Part shown: one piece after another, positions 18,612 through 28,797 of the stretch
Position numbering within the stretch: position 1 is the first letter of the stretch
Layout: each line of letters starts with the position of its first letter
Assembly (NCBI RefSeq): GCF_039540575.1
Contig: NZ_BAABFC010000028.1
Span: 1 to 64,000 of the forward strand
Length of the DNA: 64,000 nt
Source: Pseudaeromonas paramecii
GTDB taxonomy: Bacteria > Pseudomonadota > Gammaproteobacteria > Enterobacterales > Aeromonadaceae
Direction: 5' to 3'
Translations under genes and position numbers: made by a program
The notes under the pieces: model-generated
What the model was told of the DNA's origin: nothing
The model's database searches: none
The model's input: the letters and a program-made list of their open reading frames with translations, nothing else

Positions 18612-18635
18612 AAAGGAGGCGAACGCCTCCTTTTT
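18612..18635 (+). terminator. rho-independent terminator of the giant surface-protein gene
   Basis: A perfect 10-bp palindrome AAAGGAGGCG-AA-CGCCTCCTTT (18612-18633) running into a T-tract, 40 nt after the stop codon of the 3007-residue protein. Confidence 0.85.
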
Positions 18636-18721
18636 CATTGCCGCAGTTGTGCCCACCGGGCCTGGGCCGTCATCACATCGGAATCGTGCCGACCCCGCGC
18701 CCAGCCACTCAATAAGCCCAC

Positions 18722-18792
18722 CATTTGACATGGCTGCAAATGTGACCTACTTGGGTGCCAGCGGACGCAAATGCCGCTAGCATAGGGACTCA
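18722..18792 (+). promoter_or_regulatory. conserved promoter-like element B (second copy of element A)
   Basis: This aligns without gaps to 7034-7095 (41 of 62 positions identical by eye, concentrated in blocks). It has CATTTGAC at 18722, AAATGTGA at 18738-18745, GTGCCA, CAAATGC and TAGCAT at 18778-18783. The CRP-type centre (18748.5) lies 41.5 nt before the predicted start at about 18790, exactly as in element A. Here a structured leader and then the NACHT gene follow in the same direction. Confidence 0.45.
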
Positions 18793-19068
18793 CAAGGATG
18801 AGGCAGGCAAGCAGCACTGTGGGAGCTGGAACCCAGGGGCGGTAGCCTGGGCGGCATATGGTCTTTATATCCGGAGGGGGCCGTTCCGCCCCTCCCCGGC
18901 AACGATCCTTTAGCCACTCCCGCTGCACGGGGGTGCAAAAGGAAGACGGATCCCATTAGCCAAATTGGCGAGAATAACGGGATAAAAGGGTTATTCCGCA
19001 TGGGGTTATGGATTACAAAAAATTACATGCGTGCGATTACGCTACACTGGCTTATAAACCAAGAGCAT
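18793..19068 (+). other. structured leader or small-RNA candidate upstream of the NACHT gene
   Basis: There is no gene, but there are successive hairpins: CCCAGG/CCTGGG (18832-18851), GGAGGGG/CCCCTCC (18873-18895), and GATCC/GGATC (18904-18908 with 18948-18952) enclosing CCCG/CGGG (18919-18931). A later inverted repeat GAATAAC/GTTATTC (18972-18996) could be an operator or the start of the island. Composition switches from GC-rich to AT-rich at about 18960. No named riboswitch fits convincingly. Confidence 0.35.
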
Positions 19069-21189
19069 ATGATGATGAACCACGAAGCGATAAAATCCAT
19101 TTATCAAAGATATGGATTCAAAGAGTTCCAAACCAGCATCGAAAATGGATACATATCATTTTTATATGTTAGCGGCCCATTCAAGAACATAGAAATAATA
19201 AAAACCCGACCAGACGCAAATACATCCACTCTTGAGAAAGAGCTTAAGAAATGTGGCTACGCACATTCTATTTTAGAACCAGGGAGCGAAATAGAATCGA
19301 GGCTTTTTGATAGTTTTTTCTCTGTAGATTCATACAGAGAAAAAATCAAAAATGAATACATATCCTTTACAACATCCATATGTAAAAAATATAGTGATTC
19401 ATCAACATATGAATACCTTGTTGCACCATATTTCATAGATGGGAAAAAAGGGGAAACAAACATATCCGAAGAGATATTATCACGTATTGATGATACCAAG
19501 CCAATAATATTTGTTGTTGAAGCTGCGGCCGGCTTTGGGAAAACATGCTCAGCATACGAACTGGCATCAAAAATAAACTCCATGCACGGCAAAATTCCAT
19601 TACTTGCTGAATTATCAAAAAACAGACAAGCAAGAATATTTAGGCATGTTCTCTTGGATGAGATAGATAAATCATTTATCAATGTTTCATCAAGCCTAGT
19701 TAAAAGCGAGATGGAAAATGGAAAAATAATAACAATCCTAGATGGCTTTGACGAGCTACTTAAGGATAACCTTGATGAAGAGCAAGACTTTGAGAGCAAA
19801 GAACCCATGTTGGAAACAATAGGAGAGTATCTAACTGGCAATGCAAAGATAATATTAACAACAAGACGAACGATGTTGTTTGATGGTGATGGATTTCACT
19901 CCTGGGCAGAGAAAAATAAATCAGCATTCTCTCTTGTGAAAATTCAAATAAATGAGCCTGAGGTTACAGACTGGATTTCATCTGAACGAAGAGTAAAGTT
20001 AGAAGATGCAGGCATAGAAATTAGCTCGATAGCAAACCCCGTAATGCTTTCATTCCTTAGGCACATATCAGAAGATGAAATGATGGCTGCATGCAGGGAG
20101 CCAGACAAGCTCGTAGAGAATTACTTCAACTTTATTCTTGATCGCGAGCAAAACAGACAAGATCTAAAGATGACGTCAGATGAGCAAAACCTGATTCTTG
20201 ACATAGTCGCAAAAGATATGATTGATAAAAACTATCGCTCAGAAGATAGGAACTACATAATAGACCTAATAAAAATCGATGGGTATGACCTAATACAAAC
20301 ATGCATAGAAAGATACGACCCAAACAACAAACCAACTCATGATGAAATGGCTAATAAACTTGCCAGTCACGCATTTCTAGACCGCAGCTCAAGAAATCCA
20401 ACAAAAATCGAATTTATAAATGAATTTGTATTCGGCCATTATGTTACAAGAGACATTTACAATAGAGATGGATGGATATGTGATGACTGGCGGTATATAG
20501 GGCCCGCAATATCATCCTTCAGAACTCGCCTCAAAGAGAAAAGGAAAGAGCTATGGATTAAATTAAAAGATTCCTTAGACTACATTAGCTGCACAAATAA
20601 AGTATCTGCATCCATTGAACTCCTTCAGGAAGTCAGTTTTGAAATATTAAACAATGAAATAAACTCACTTACATTCCACAACATTGAGATCGGCACAAAG
20701 CCTATACGCAATAGTCACTTTAACGATTGCCAGTTTAATAACTGCATAATTGACCCGTCAAAAATCAGCGATGTTACGTTTTTCTCATGCCGATTCTATA
20801 ATTGCAAAATACGTGAGAGAAAAAACTTTTCTGGTTTTATATACACACCTGGTAGCGTGTCAGACAACGACATACTCGAACAACTAAAACTTTCACGTCA
20901 AGAGAAAGAAGCAGAAACAATTAAAGAATGCATTATTGATAGAGCAGAGAAAGCTGTATTGGAAAGATTTTGGCCTGTTGGAAGGGAGACAATTACTCAC
21001 AAACACAGACCGATTAAGGGTATTTGCGCTTACTCTGACTCTGGAAATATATCTCCAGACAAGATGTTCGCAGCTATTATATCCCTTAAAAAGAAGCAGA
21101 TATTAAATGATGGGCGCTACTCAGGATTCGTTGAAATAAATCTCTCTGAAATCATTGAAATCAAAAGAATCTTGGGGAGAGATGAATGA
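19069..21189 (+). CDS. NACHT/STAND-type P-loop NTPase with pentapeptide-like C-terminal repeats
   Basis: From the start at 19069 the product has 706 residues. An unrecognised N-terminal region (1-145) is followed by a P-loop NTPase: Walker A AAAGFGKT (Lys158-Thr159), Walker B ITILDGFDELL (Asp225, Asp228, Glu229) and a sensor strand KIILTTRR (about 260-267). The GFDEL form of Walker B is that of NACHT/STAND signalling ATPases. Near residues 620-665 there is a pentapeptide-like stretch (FNDCQFNNC, then FFSCRFYNCKI) and a final alpha/beta tail. AAGAG at 19061 supports a start at one of three consecutive ATGs (19069, 19072, 19075); the open frame extends to 19000. It overlaps the RelA/SpoT-like gene by 4 nt. 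AT-rich codon use unlike the neighbours indicates transfer. It probably acts as sensor or switch of a two-gene immune module. Confidence 0.8.
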   Translation: MMMNHEAIKSIYQRYGFKEFQTSIENGYISFLYVSGPFKNIEIIKTRPDANTSTLEKELKKCGYAHSILEPGSEIESRLFDSFFSVDSYREKIKNEYISFTTSICKKYSDSSTYEYLVAPYFIDGKKGETNISEEILSRIDDTKPIIFVVEAAAGFGKTCSAYELASKINSMHGKIPLLAELSKNRQARIFRHVLLDEIDKSFINVSSSLVKSEMENGKIITILDGFDELLKDNLDEEQDFESKEPMLETIGEYLTGNAKIILTTRRTMLFDGDGFHSWAEKNKSAFSLVKIQINEPEVTDWISSERRVKLEDAGIEISSIANPVMLSFLRHISEDEMMAACREPDKLVENYFNFILDREQNRQDLKMTSDEQNLILDIVAKDMIDKNYRSEDRNYIIDLIKIDGYDLIQTCIERYDPNNKPTHDEMANKLASHAFLDRSSRNPTKIEFINEFVFGHYVTRDIYNRDGWICDDWRYIGPAISSFRTRLKEKRKELWIKLKDSLDYISCTNKVSASIELLQEVSFEILNNEINSLTFHNIEIGTKPIRNSHFNDCQFNNCIIDPSKISDVTFFSCRFYNCKIRERKNFSGFIYTPGSVSDNDILEQLKLSRQEKEAETIKECIIDRAEKAVLERFWPVGRETITHKHRPIKGICAYSDSGNISPDKMFAAIISLKKKQILNDGRYSGFVEINLSEIIEIKRILGRDE

Positions 21190-22070
21190 TGCATAGTGAC
21201 TTCAATTATATATCATCACATATCCAACGTGATATCGAGCATAAGTTACATGCTGGTGGAATTCTTTGCCGTGTTTTCGGCAGAGGGAAAAGCAACATTT
21301 CCATAGAAAAAAAACTGCAAACAACCATAATCGAAAATGACTTGCAAACGCTAAAATACACTAATGCTGGAAGAAAAATTCAGGATGCAGTAGGCATCAG
21401 AGTCGTTCTTTATTTTTCAGATGACATTGAGATTGTTCAAAATATTTTGAACAAGCACTATAATTGCCTGCATGAAGACTCTACAATTGACAAGCATGAA
21501 AAGGAAATATTTTGTGTAACAAGGTATAACTTGATATATACAATCCCTAAGCTACACAACGCTGATTTTCTACATGGCGTTGGAGGTAAAGCTATAGATT
21601 GCACATTTGAAGTCCAACTTCGCACTGTGCTTTCAGAAGGTTGGCATGAAGTGGAACATGACCTTCGGTACAAACAAAAACAACACTGGGAAGGTCAAAA
21701 TGAATTATCTCGCTCTCTGAATGGCATACTTGCATCTTTAGAGTCTAGCGAGTGGGGCATGAGAAAGATATTTGAAGAGCTAGCATATAAGCACTACAAG
21801 AAAAAATGTTGGGAGGCCATGCTATCTCTAAAGTTTAGGCTCAGGATTCAGGGTGGATTGGATGAAAACCTAAATGCACTTTTGAATGGCGACACAATAA
21901 CAGCAAAAAAAATATTAAAACTAGACAGAAGTCACTTCCTTTATACATATATGGATAGATATAACACTCTACCACTGACAATGGATAATATCGTCTACAT
22001 ATCAAATATAATTACTGAGTCATCACAAGCAATTATGAACATAACACCAAGCATAATAAAAAATATGTAA
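21186..22070 (+). CDS. RelA/SpoT-fold nucleotidyltransferase (putative effector)
   Basis: The 294-residue protein has the synthetase signatures of the RelA/SpoT fold: GRGKSNISIEKK (Gly32, Arg33, Lys35, Ser36), QDAVGIRVVLYF (metal-binding Asp67) and FEVQLRT (Glu142, Gln144, Arg146) with WHEVEHDLRYK (153-163). In the loop where alarmone synthetases have GY-S-H, this protein reads RYNLIYTI: Tyr114 is kept but the His position is Tyr118, so donor or acceptor may differ. There is no hydrolase, TGS or ACT domain. A helical C-terminus of about 125 residues is unassigned. ATGA overlap with the upstream NACHT gene implies co-translation. Known relatives make (p)ppGpp or ppApp, or pyrophosphorylate tRNA as toxins; which applies here is unknown. 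Confidence 0.8.
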   Translation: MMHSDFNYISSHIQRDIEHKLHAGGILCRVFGRGKSNISIEKKLQTTIIENDLQTLKYTNAGRKIQDAVGIRVVLYFSDDIEIVQNILNKHYNCLHEDSTIDKHEKEIFCVTRYNLIYTIPKLHNADFLHGVGGKAIDCTFEVQLRTVLSEGWHEVEHDLRYKQKQHWEGQNELSRSLNGILASLESSEWGMRKIFEELAYKHYKKKCWEAMLSLKFRLRIQGGLDENLNALLNGDTITAKKILKLDRSHFLYTYMDRYNTLPLTMDNIVYISNIITESSQAIMNITPSIIKNM

Positions 22071-22114
22071 AATCAACAATCTGTATTTGTCTGTATGTAC
22101 AGTTCTAGCCCGCG

Positions 22115-22510
22115 GAGGGCGCAATAGCCAACGGCGTATTGCGCCGTCACCCTGATGCGACACCCGATGATTCAAACACCATCCAAACAATTCGGCGTAA
22201 TGCGCTGCGCTTATTACGCCCTACCAATAACATCACCATCGTGATGAAAAACAACCGCCGCTTTGTCGCCCTCGCCCGGGCCGAGCGGAGGGAGGCGTGC
22301 AGGGGATGGCCCGCAAGGATGCGGGTCAAGCCAGCGCCGGTCCAGGGATGGGCCGTCGCTGGTGGCCCCGAAACAACGACCGGAGCGAGGGGGCTTCCCG
22401 GGCGCGGGCAAACAGGCCCAGGTTTGCAAAGGGGCGGGCCAGCGCCCCTTTGCCCGCCCCGCCCAGCGGCGGAGAAAAATGAAAACAAGCTCAATAGGGC
22501 GGAACCCTCC
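22115..22510. repeat. long intergenic repeat, copy 1
   Basis: About 395 nt nearly identical to 24172-24566, in direct orientation. The 5' part (22115-22223) is a MITE/REP-like unit with ends GGGCGCAAT and ATTACGCCC and inner palindromes GCGCAATA/TATTGCGC and GGCGTAAT/ATTACGCC. The 3' part (about 22270-22468) is GC-rich and includes the strong hairpin GCAAAGGGGCG/CGCCCCTTTGC. No protein is encoded. The copy lies immediately after the AT-rich island. Confidence 0.8.
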
Positions 22511-22910
22511 CCACCACACCGAAATCAACCAGCATACAGGCCGACGCAGCCGGCCAGACGTTGCCAGTGGCAGTTCCCCACAGCGCCGCCACGGTTAACT
22601 GGGCGGATCCCGCCGGCCATATCGGATAGCCACCACCAACAGCCCCCCTCCCCTTGCCAGGAGGAGGGAAAGCGATGGCGACCCCGCAAGCAATAGCGCC
22701 ATTTATTGGCTCCCCAAACGAATCCAGCATTTCCCTCCAAGAAAACCCCTCTGCTCCAATTGGAGTCACCAATTCTGGATGGCCGGCCACGTCAGATGTG
22801 CGGTGGCGCAGAATTTACCAAGCCCGTTGCCGCCGAAGCTGGCTATTGATGGCGATTGCTTGATGATGCGCAGCGGACGCCGTGACGTAAGGGCGTGTTG
22901 AGGAGTGATG
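22511..22910. other. intergenic DNA before the binding-protein gene
   Basis: About 400 nt of mixed composition without a supportable gene. It includes a polypyrimidine/polypurine patch around 22640-22670 and an AT-richer patch at 22700-22780. A ribosome site AGGAG at 22901-22905 serves the following gene. No promoter was identified with confidence. Confidence 0.3.
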
Positions 22911-24095
22911 ATGAAACCGTATGTAGGCTGGCTGCTGGGATTGTGTCTGCTGGGGGCCGCCGTGCTTGGGGTTGGCTGGCCGCAGGCTGAGCCGGAGCGC
23001 CCCTTGGTGATCTGGAGTGGTCGCAACCTGCCCGAGTTGATGGCGCTGGGACGGGAATTCACGGCGCGCACCGGGCGCGCCGTGCTGGTGGAGACGCCGG
23101 GCAACTTTGTCGAGAAGTTCGAGATACTGGCGCAACAGGGGGAAGGCCAGGGGCCGGACATCATCATCTGGGCCCATGACCGTTTCGCCGCCTGGGCTCA
23201 GGCCGGCCTGCTGGAGCCGATCCCGGCCAGTGCCCTGCCCCAGGGACTCTGCCTGCCCGAGGCGGCGGCACCGCTGCGGGAGGCGAACCATCTGCAGGGC
23301 TATCCGCTGCAACTGGAATCCCTGGTGCTGTTCTGGAATCGCACCCTCTTGCCGGCGGCGCCACAGGGCGATGGCGAGTTTGCCCGTCTGGCCCGCACCT
23401 TGCCGGCCGGCGTCGATCTGGTGGGCTGGGATCTGAGCTCCCCCTATCACAGCTGGCCCTTTGTCACGGCCGGCGTACCGCGCGGGCTGTGGGTCGATGG
23501 GCAGCAGCGGCTGCGACTGGATGCCGATCAGCCCCAGGTGCTGGCCAATATGCAACGGCTCACCGACTGGCTCCAGCAAGGCTGGATGCCCAAGGGCTTG
23601 AGCTATGAGCTGGTCTTGGATCGGTTCAGCCAGGGCAAGCTGGCGATGATGGTGGGCGGCCCCTGGGATGCCCGGCGTCTGGATAAAAGTGGCATCGATT
23701 ACGGCGTCACCGGCTTGCCGGCGCTGGCCGGGCAGGCCGTGCATCCCTTCTATGGGGTGATAGCGGCAGGGATCAGCAGTAACTCCCGTGAAAAGTTGCT
23801 GGCGCGGGAGTTTATCGAGCAGTGGTTGTTGACCGCCAAGGGGATGGCGCTGTATCAGGCCGATGTGGACACCGGGCTGGTCGCCTGCTACGGACAGACC
23901 CAGGCGCTGAACGCCCGCCGTCAGGCCATCTTGCAGAGCGTGCGACAAGGGGTGCCCATGCCAAGCCACCCGGCCATGCCGCTGTTTTGGAACAGCAGCA
24001 CGGCGGCCCTGAACAACTATTTCTCCGGCCGCCTGAGCGCCCAGGACGCCTGGCAAGAGGCCCAACTGAGGGTCAATCAGCCCGAGCATCACTAA
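22911..24095 (+). CDS. MalE-like ABC sugar-binding protein, orphan
   Basis: The product (about 394 residues) begins with a positively charged start and one hydrophobic segment (YVGWLLGLCLLGAAVLGVGW), a signal peptide or anchor. A periplasmic solute-binding fold follows: LVIWSGRNLPELMALGREF, GPDIIIWAHDRFAAWAQAGLLEP, LVLFWNR, and GKLAMMVGGPWDARRL. These are MalE (maltose/maltodextrin) landmarks. No permease or ATPase genes adjoin it. AGGAG at 22901-22905 fits the ATG at 22911 (spacing 5). The gene sits alone between two ~395-nt direct repeats, so the block could have been mobilised or duplicated as a unit. It is a second MalE-type protein besides the one at 41593. Confidence 0.85.
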   Translation: MKPYVGWLLGLCLLGAAVLGVGWPQAEPERPLVIWSGRNLPELMALGREFTARTGRAVLVETPGNFVEKFEILAQQGEGQGPDIIIWAHDRFAAWAQAGLLEPIPASALPQGLCLPEAAAPLREANHLQGYPLQLESLVLFWNRTLLPAAPQGDGEFARLARTLPAGVDLVGWDLSSPYHSWPFVTAGVPRGLWVDGQQRLRLDADQPQVLANMQRLTDWLQQGWMPKGLSYELVLDRFSQGKLAMMVGGPWDARRLDKSGIDYGVTGLPALAGQAVHPFYGVIAAGISSNSREKLLAREFIEQWLLTAKGMALYQADVDTGLVACYGQTQALNARRQAILQSVRQGVPMPSHPAMPLFWNSSTAALNNYFSGRLSAQDAWQEAQLRVNQPEHH

Positions 24096-24171
24096 GGGGC
24101 GCCACAACCGTGTCGAGGCTCAGGTTATTCCGCGGTGAGCGGCGGGCCGGGCAAACGGCCCTCCAGCCATG

Positions 24172-24566
24172 TAGGGCGCAATAGCCAACAGAGTATTGCG
24201 CCGTCACCCTGATGCGACACCCGATGGTTCAAACACCATCCAACAATTCGGCGTAATGCGCTGCGCATATTACGCCCTACCGATAACATCGCCCAGGGTG
24301 ATAGAAACCACCGCGCTACCGCCCTCGCCCGGGCCGAGCGGAGGGAGGCGTGCAGGGGATGGCCCGCAAGGATGCGGGTCAAGCCAGCGCCGGTCCAGGG
24401 ATGGGCCGTCGCTGGTGACCCCGAAACAACGACCGGAGCGAGGGGGCTTCCCGGGCGCGGGCAAACAGGCCCAGGTTTGCAAAGGGGCGGGCCAGCGCCC
24501 CTTTGCCCGCCCCGCCCAGCGATGGTAGGAAAGGAACCCAAGTTCAATAGGGCGGAACCCTCTCCT
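24172..24566. repeat. long intergenic repeat, copy 2
   Basis: A direct copy of 22115-22510. The MITE/REP-like part is 24172-24279, with terminal inverted repeats TAGGGCGCAAT and ATTACGCCCTA (one mismatch when inverted). The GC-rich hairpin part is about 24322-24521, and a shared tail includes CAATAGGGCGGAACCCTC. Copies differ mainly in a variable window (24283-24320 compared with 22227-22262). The two-part structure suggests two adjacent repeat families or one composite element. Confidence 0.8.
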
Positions 24567-24602
24567 CCCAAACACGATCCACCACCATTCAACCCCAGAC
24601 AC

Positions 24603-24630
24603 AAAAACGCCCTGCATCGCAGGGCGTTTT
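24603..24630 (-). terminator. bidirectional terminator downstream of ssb
   Basis: A perfect stem ACGCCCTGC/GCAGGGCGT with a 3-nt loop, flanked by an A-tract on the left and a T-tract on the right. It can therefore stop ssb (minus strand) and anything entering from the repeat side. Confidence 0.8.
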
Positions 24631-24671
24631 CAATTTCCACTAACCGTTGCGCCATCCGCGCAAGGTCCCGA

Positions 24672-25259
24672 TCAGAACGGGATATCGTCATCGAAGTCCA
24701 TCGGCGGTTCGTTGTAGCTGGGCTGCTGGGGTTGCTGGCCCTGGGGCTTGGGCGCGGCGGGAGCGCCGTAGCCGCCCTGCTGACCGTAACCACCCTGGGC
24801 AGCCGGTTGCTGGGGCTGGCCGTAGCCAGCTTGTCCGGCGGCCGCCGGGGCCTGTTGCGGACGACCCCAGTTACCCTGGCCACCCTGCTGGGCTTGGCCA
24901 CCCATGCCACCACCGGCGCCGGGGCGCCCGTCCAGCATCTGCATCTCGTTCACCACGATTTCGGTGGTGTAGCGCTTCTGGCCCTGCTGATCCTGCCATT
25001 CGCGGGTCTGCAGGCGGCCTTCCAGATAGACCTTGGAGCCTTTTTTAAGGTATTCGCCGCAGATCTCCGCCAGACGGCGGTACAGGACGCAGCGGTGCCA
25101 CTCGGTGCGCTCCTGCTGCTGGCCCTGCTGGTCCTTCCAGCTTTCGGAGGTGGCGACCGTGATGTTGGCCACCGCGTTGCCGTTGGGCATGTAACGGACT
25201 TCCGGATCCTGCCCCAGGTTACCGATCAGAATGACTTTGTTCACGCCACGACTGGCCAT
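24672..25259 (-). CDS. ssb: single-stranded DNA-binding protein
   Basis: The 195-residue protein has an OB-fold N-terminus (MASRGVNKVILIGNLGQDPE, then TEWHRCVLYRRLAEICGEYLKKG, about residues 1-112). A Gly/Gln/Pro-rich linker follows, and the acidic tip MDFDDDIPF is the docking peptide for SSB partner proteins. It binds ssDNA as a tetramer in replication, recombination and repair. It is divergent from uvrA, the classical ssb-uvrA arrangement, with an SOS-box-like site between. Confidence 0.98.
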   Translation of the reverse strand: MASRGVNKVILIGNLGQDPEVRYMPNGNAVANITVATSESWKDQQGQQQERTEWHRCVLYRRLAEICGEYLKKGSKVYLEGRLQTREWQDQQGQKRYTTEIVVNEMQMLDGRPGAGGGMGGQAQQGGQGNWGRPQQAPAAAGQAGYGQPQQPAAQGGYGQQGGYGAPAAPKPQGQQPQQPSYNEPPMDFDDDIPF

Positions 25260-25461
25260 AGCTTAGCTCCGCATCTTCTGCTGTCGGGCAGGCCCGACGG
25301 TTTTCGTAAAAGGGGCTCATCTTACCAGCTCCCCGGCCCTTTGACATCCGCGCCGGGCGCCCGGCCCATGATCCGGTCGGCAACTGTGCAGGCCAGATCA
25401 AATTCTGCCCGCCGCCCCAGATGTCATCCCTGGGCCTCAGCATAGCCGCAAGGCCCTGGCA

Positions 25462-25477
25462 CTGTCTATTCATCCAG
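25462..25477. promoter_or_regulatory. LexA (SOS) box candidate between ssb and uvrA
   Basis: CTGT-N8-CCAG matches the gammaproteobacterial consensus CTGT-N8-ACAG with one mismatch. It lies 54 nt before uvrA. In E. coli the same intergenic region carries a LexA site that controls uvrA, which supports the call. Confidence 0.6.
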
Positions 25478-25530
25478 TGGACGCTGTGCCATACTGGCGG
25501 CTTGTTTGTTCGCCGGGATGTCATAGCGCC

Positions 25531-28362
<2,832 letters not shown>

Positions 28363-28378
28363 CCGGCCAGCGGAAGGC

Positions 28379-28398
28379 GGCCTCCCCACGGGGAGGCC
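28379..28398. terminator. GC hairpin between convergent uvrA and a small membrane gene
   Basis: A 9-bp perfect stem GGCCTCCCC/GGGGAGGCC with a 2-nt spacer lies 17 nt after the uvrA stop. It lacks a proper T-tract, so it may be a weak or Rho-assisted terminator shared by both convergent genes. Confidence 0.5.
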
Positions 28399-28417
28399 GT
28401 CCTCTGCCAGCGCATGA

Positions 28418-28627
28418 CTAGAGACTGCGGTCGCAGGGCGGCTCCTCCTCCTCGGCCGCGGCGGCCTGGGCATGGCGCAGGGCCACCAGGTGCAGCAGCC
28501 CCATCACCACCCCCATCAGCAAGAGCCCCGGCAGTATGCCCCCCAGCTGCCACCACAAGAGCGCCAGGGCCAGCAGGGTGATGAGTCCATAGGCCAGCAG
28601 GGCCTTGCACACAGGCGTCAGCGTCAT
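28418..28627 (-). CDS. small two-segment membrane protein, hypothetical
   Basis: The 69-residue protein consists of two hydrophobic helices (ALLAYGLITLLALALLWW and PGLLLMGVVMGLLHLVAL). A short tail contains the acidic run AEEEEPPCD and ends in RSL. AGAGGA sits just upstream of the start. It is probably an inner-membrane protein with a cytoplasmic tail. It is convergent with uvrA and divergent from the sulfurtransferase gene. Family not recognised. Confidence 0.65.
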   Translation of the reverse strand: MTLTPVCKALLAYGLITLLALALLWWQLGGILPGLLLMGVVMGLLHLVALRHAQAAAAEEEEPPCDRSL

Positions 28628-28797
28628 AATCCTCTCCTCAATGCGGGATCAGCAAAAGAGCCCAGCCTAGGCCGGCCGCCGCGGCCGCGCTTGATGATTT
28701 GCGCCAATCGCGCCGCCGCCGACACCGGCCTTCCCCCAGCCTGACCGCGCGGTGGTAGAGTAGGGGCAACCCACACTGTGATAGCAAGGAGCCACAG

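Noticed and set aside
18860..18955. Cobalamin riboswitch
   Set aside because: CAACG, GCCACT and GGAAG occur in the right order, but the B12-box, the stem lengths and the spacing do not match, and no cobalamin-related gene follows.
22091..22105. SOS box after the RelA/SpoT-like gene (CTGTATGTACAG)
   Set aside because: The palindrome is 12 nt, 4 nt shorter than a LexA site, and lies downstream of the gene.
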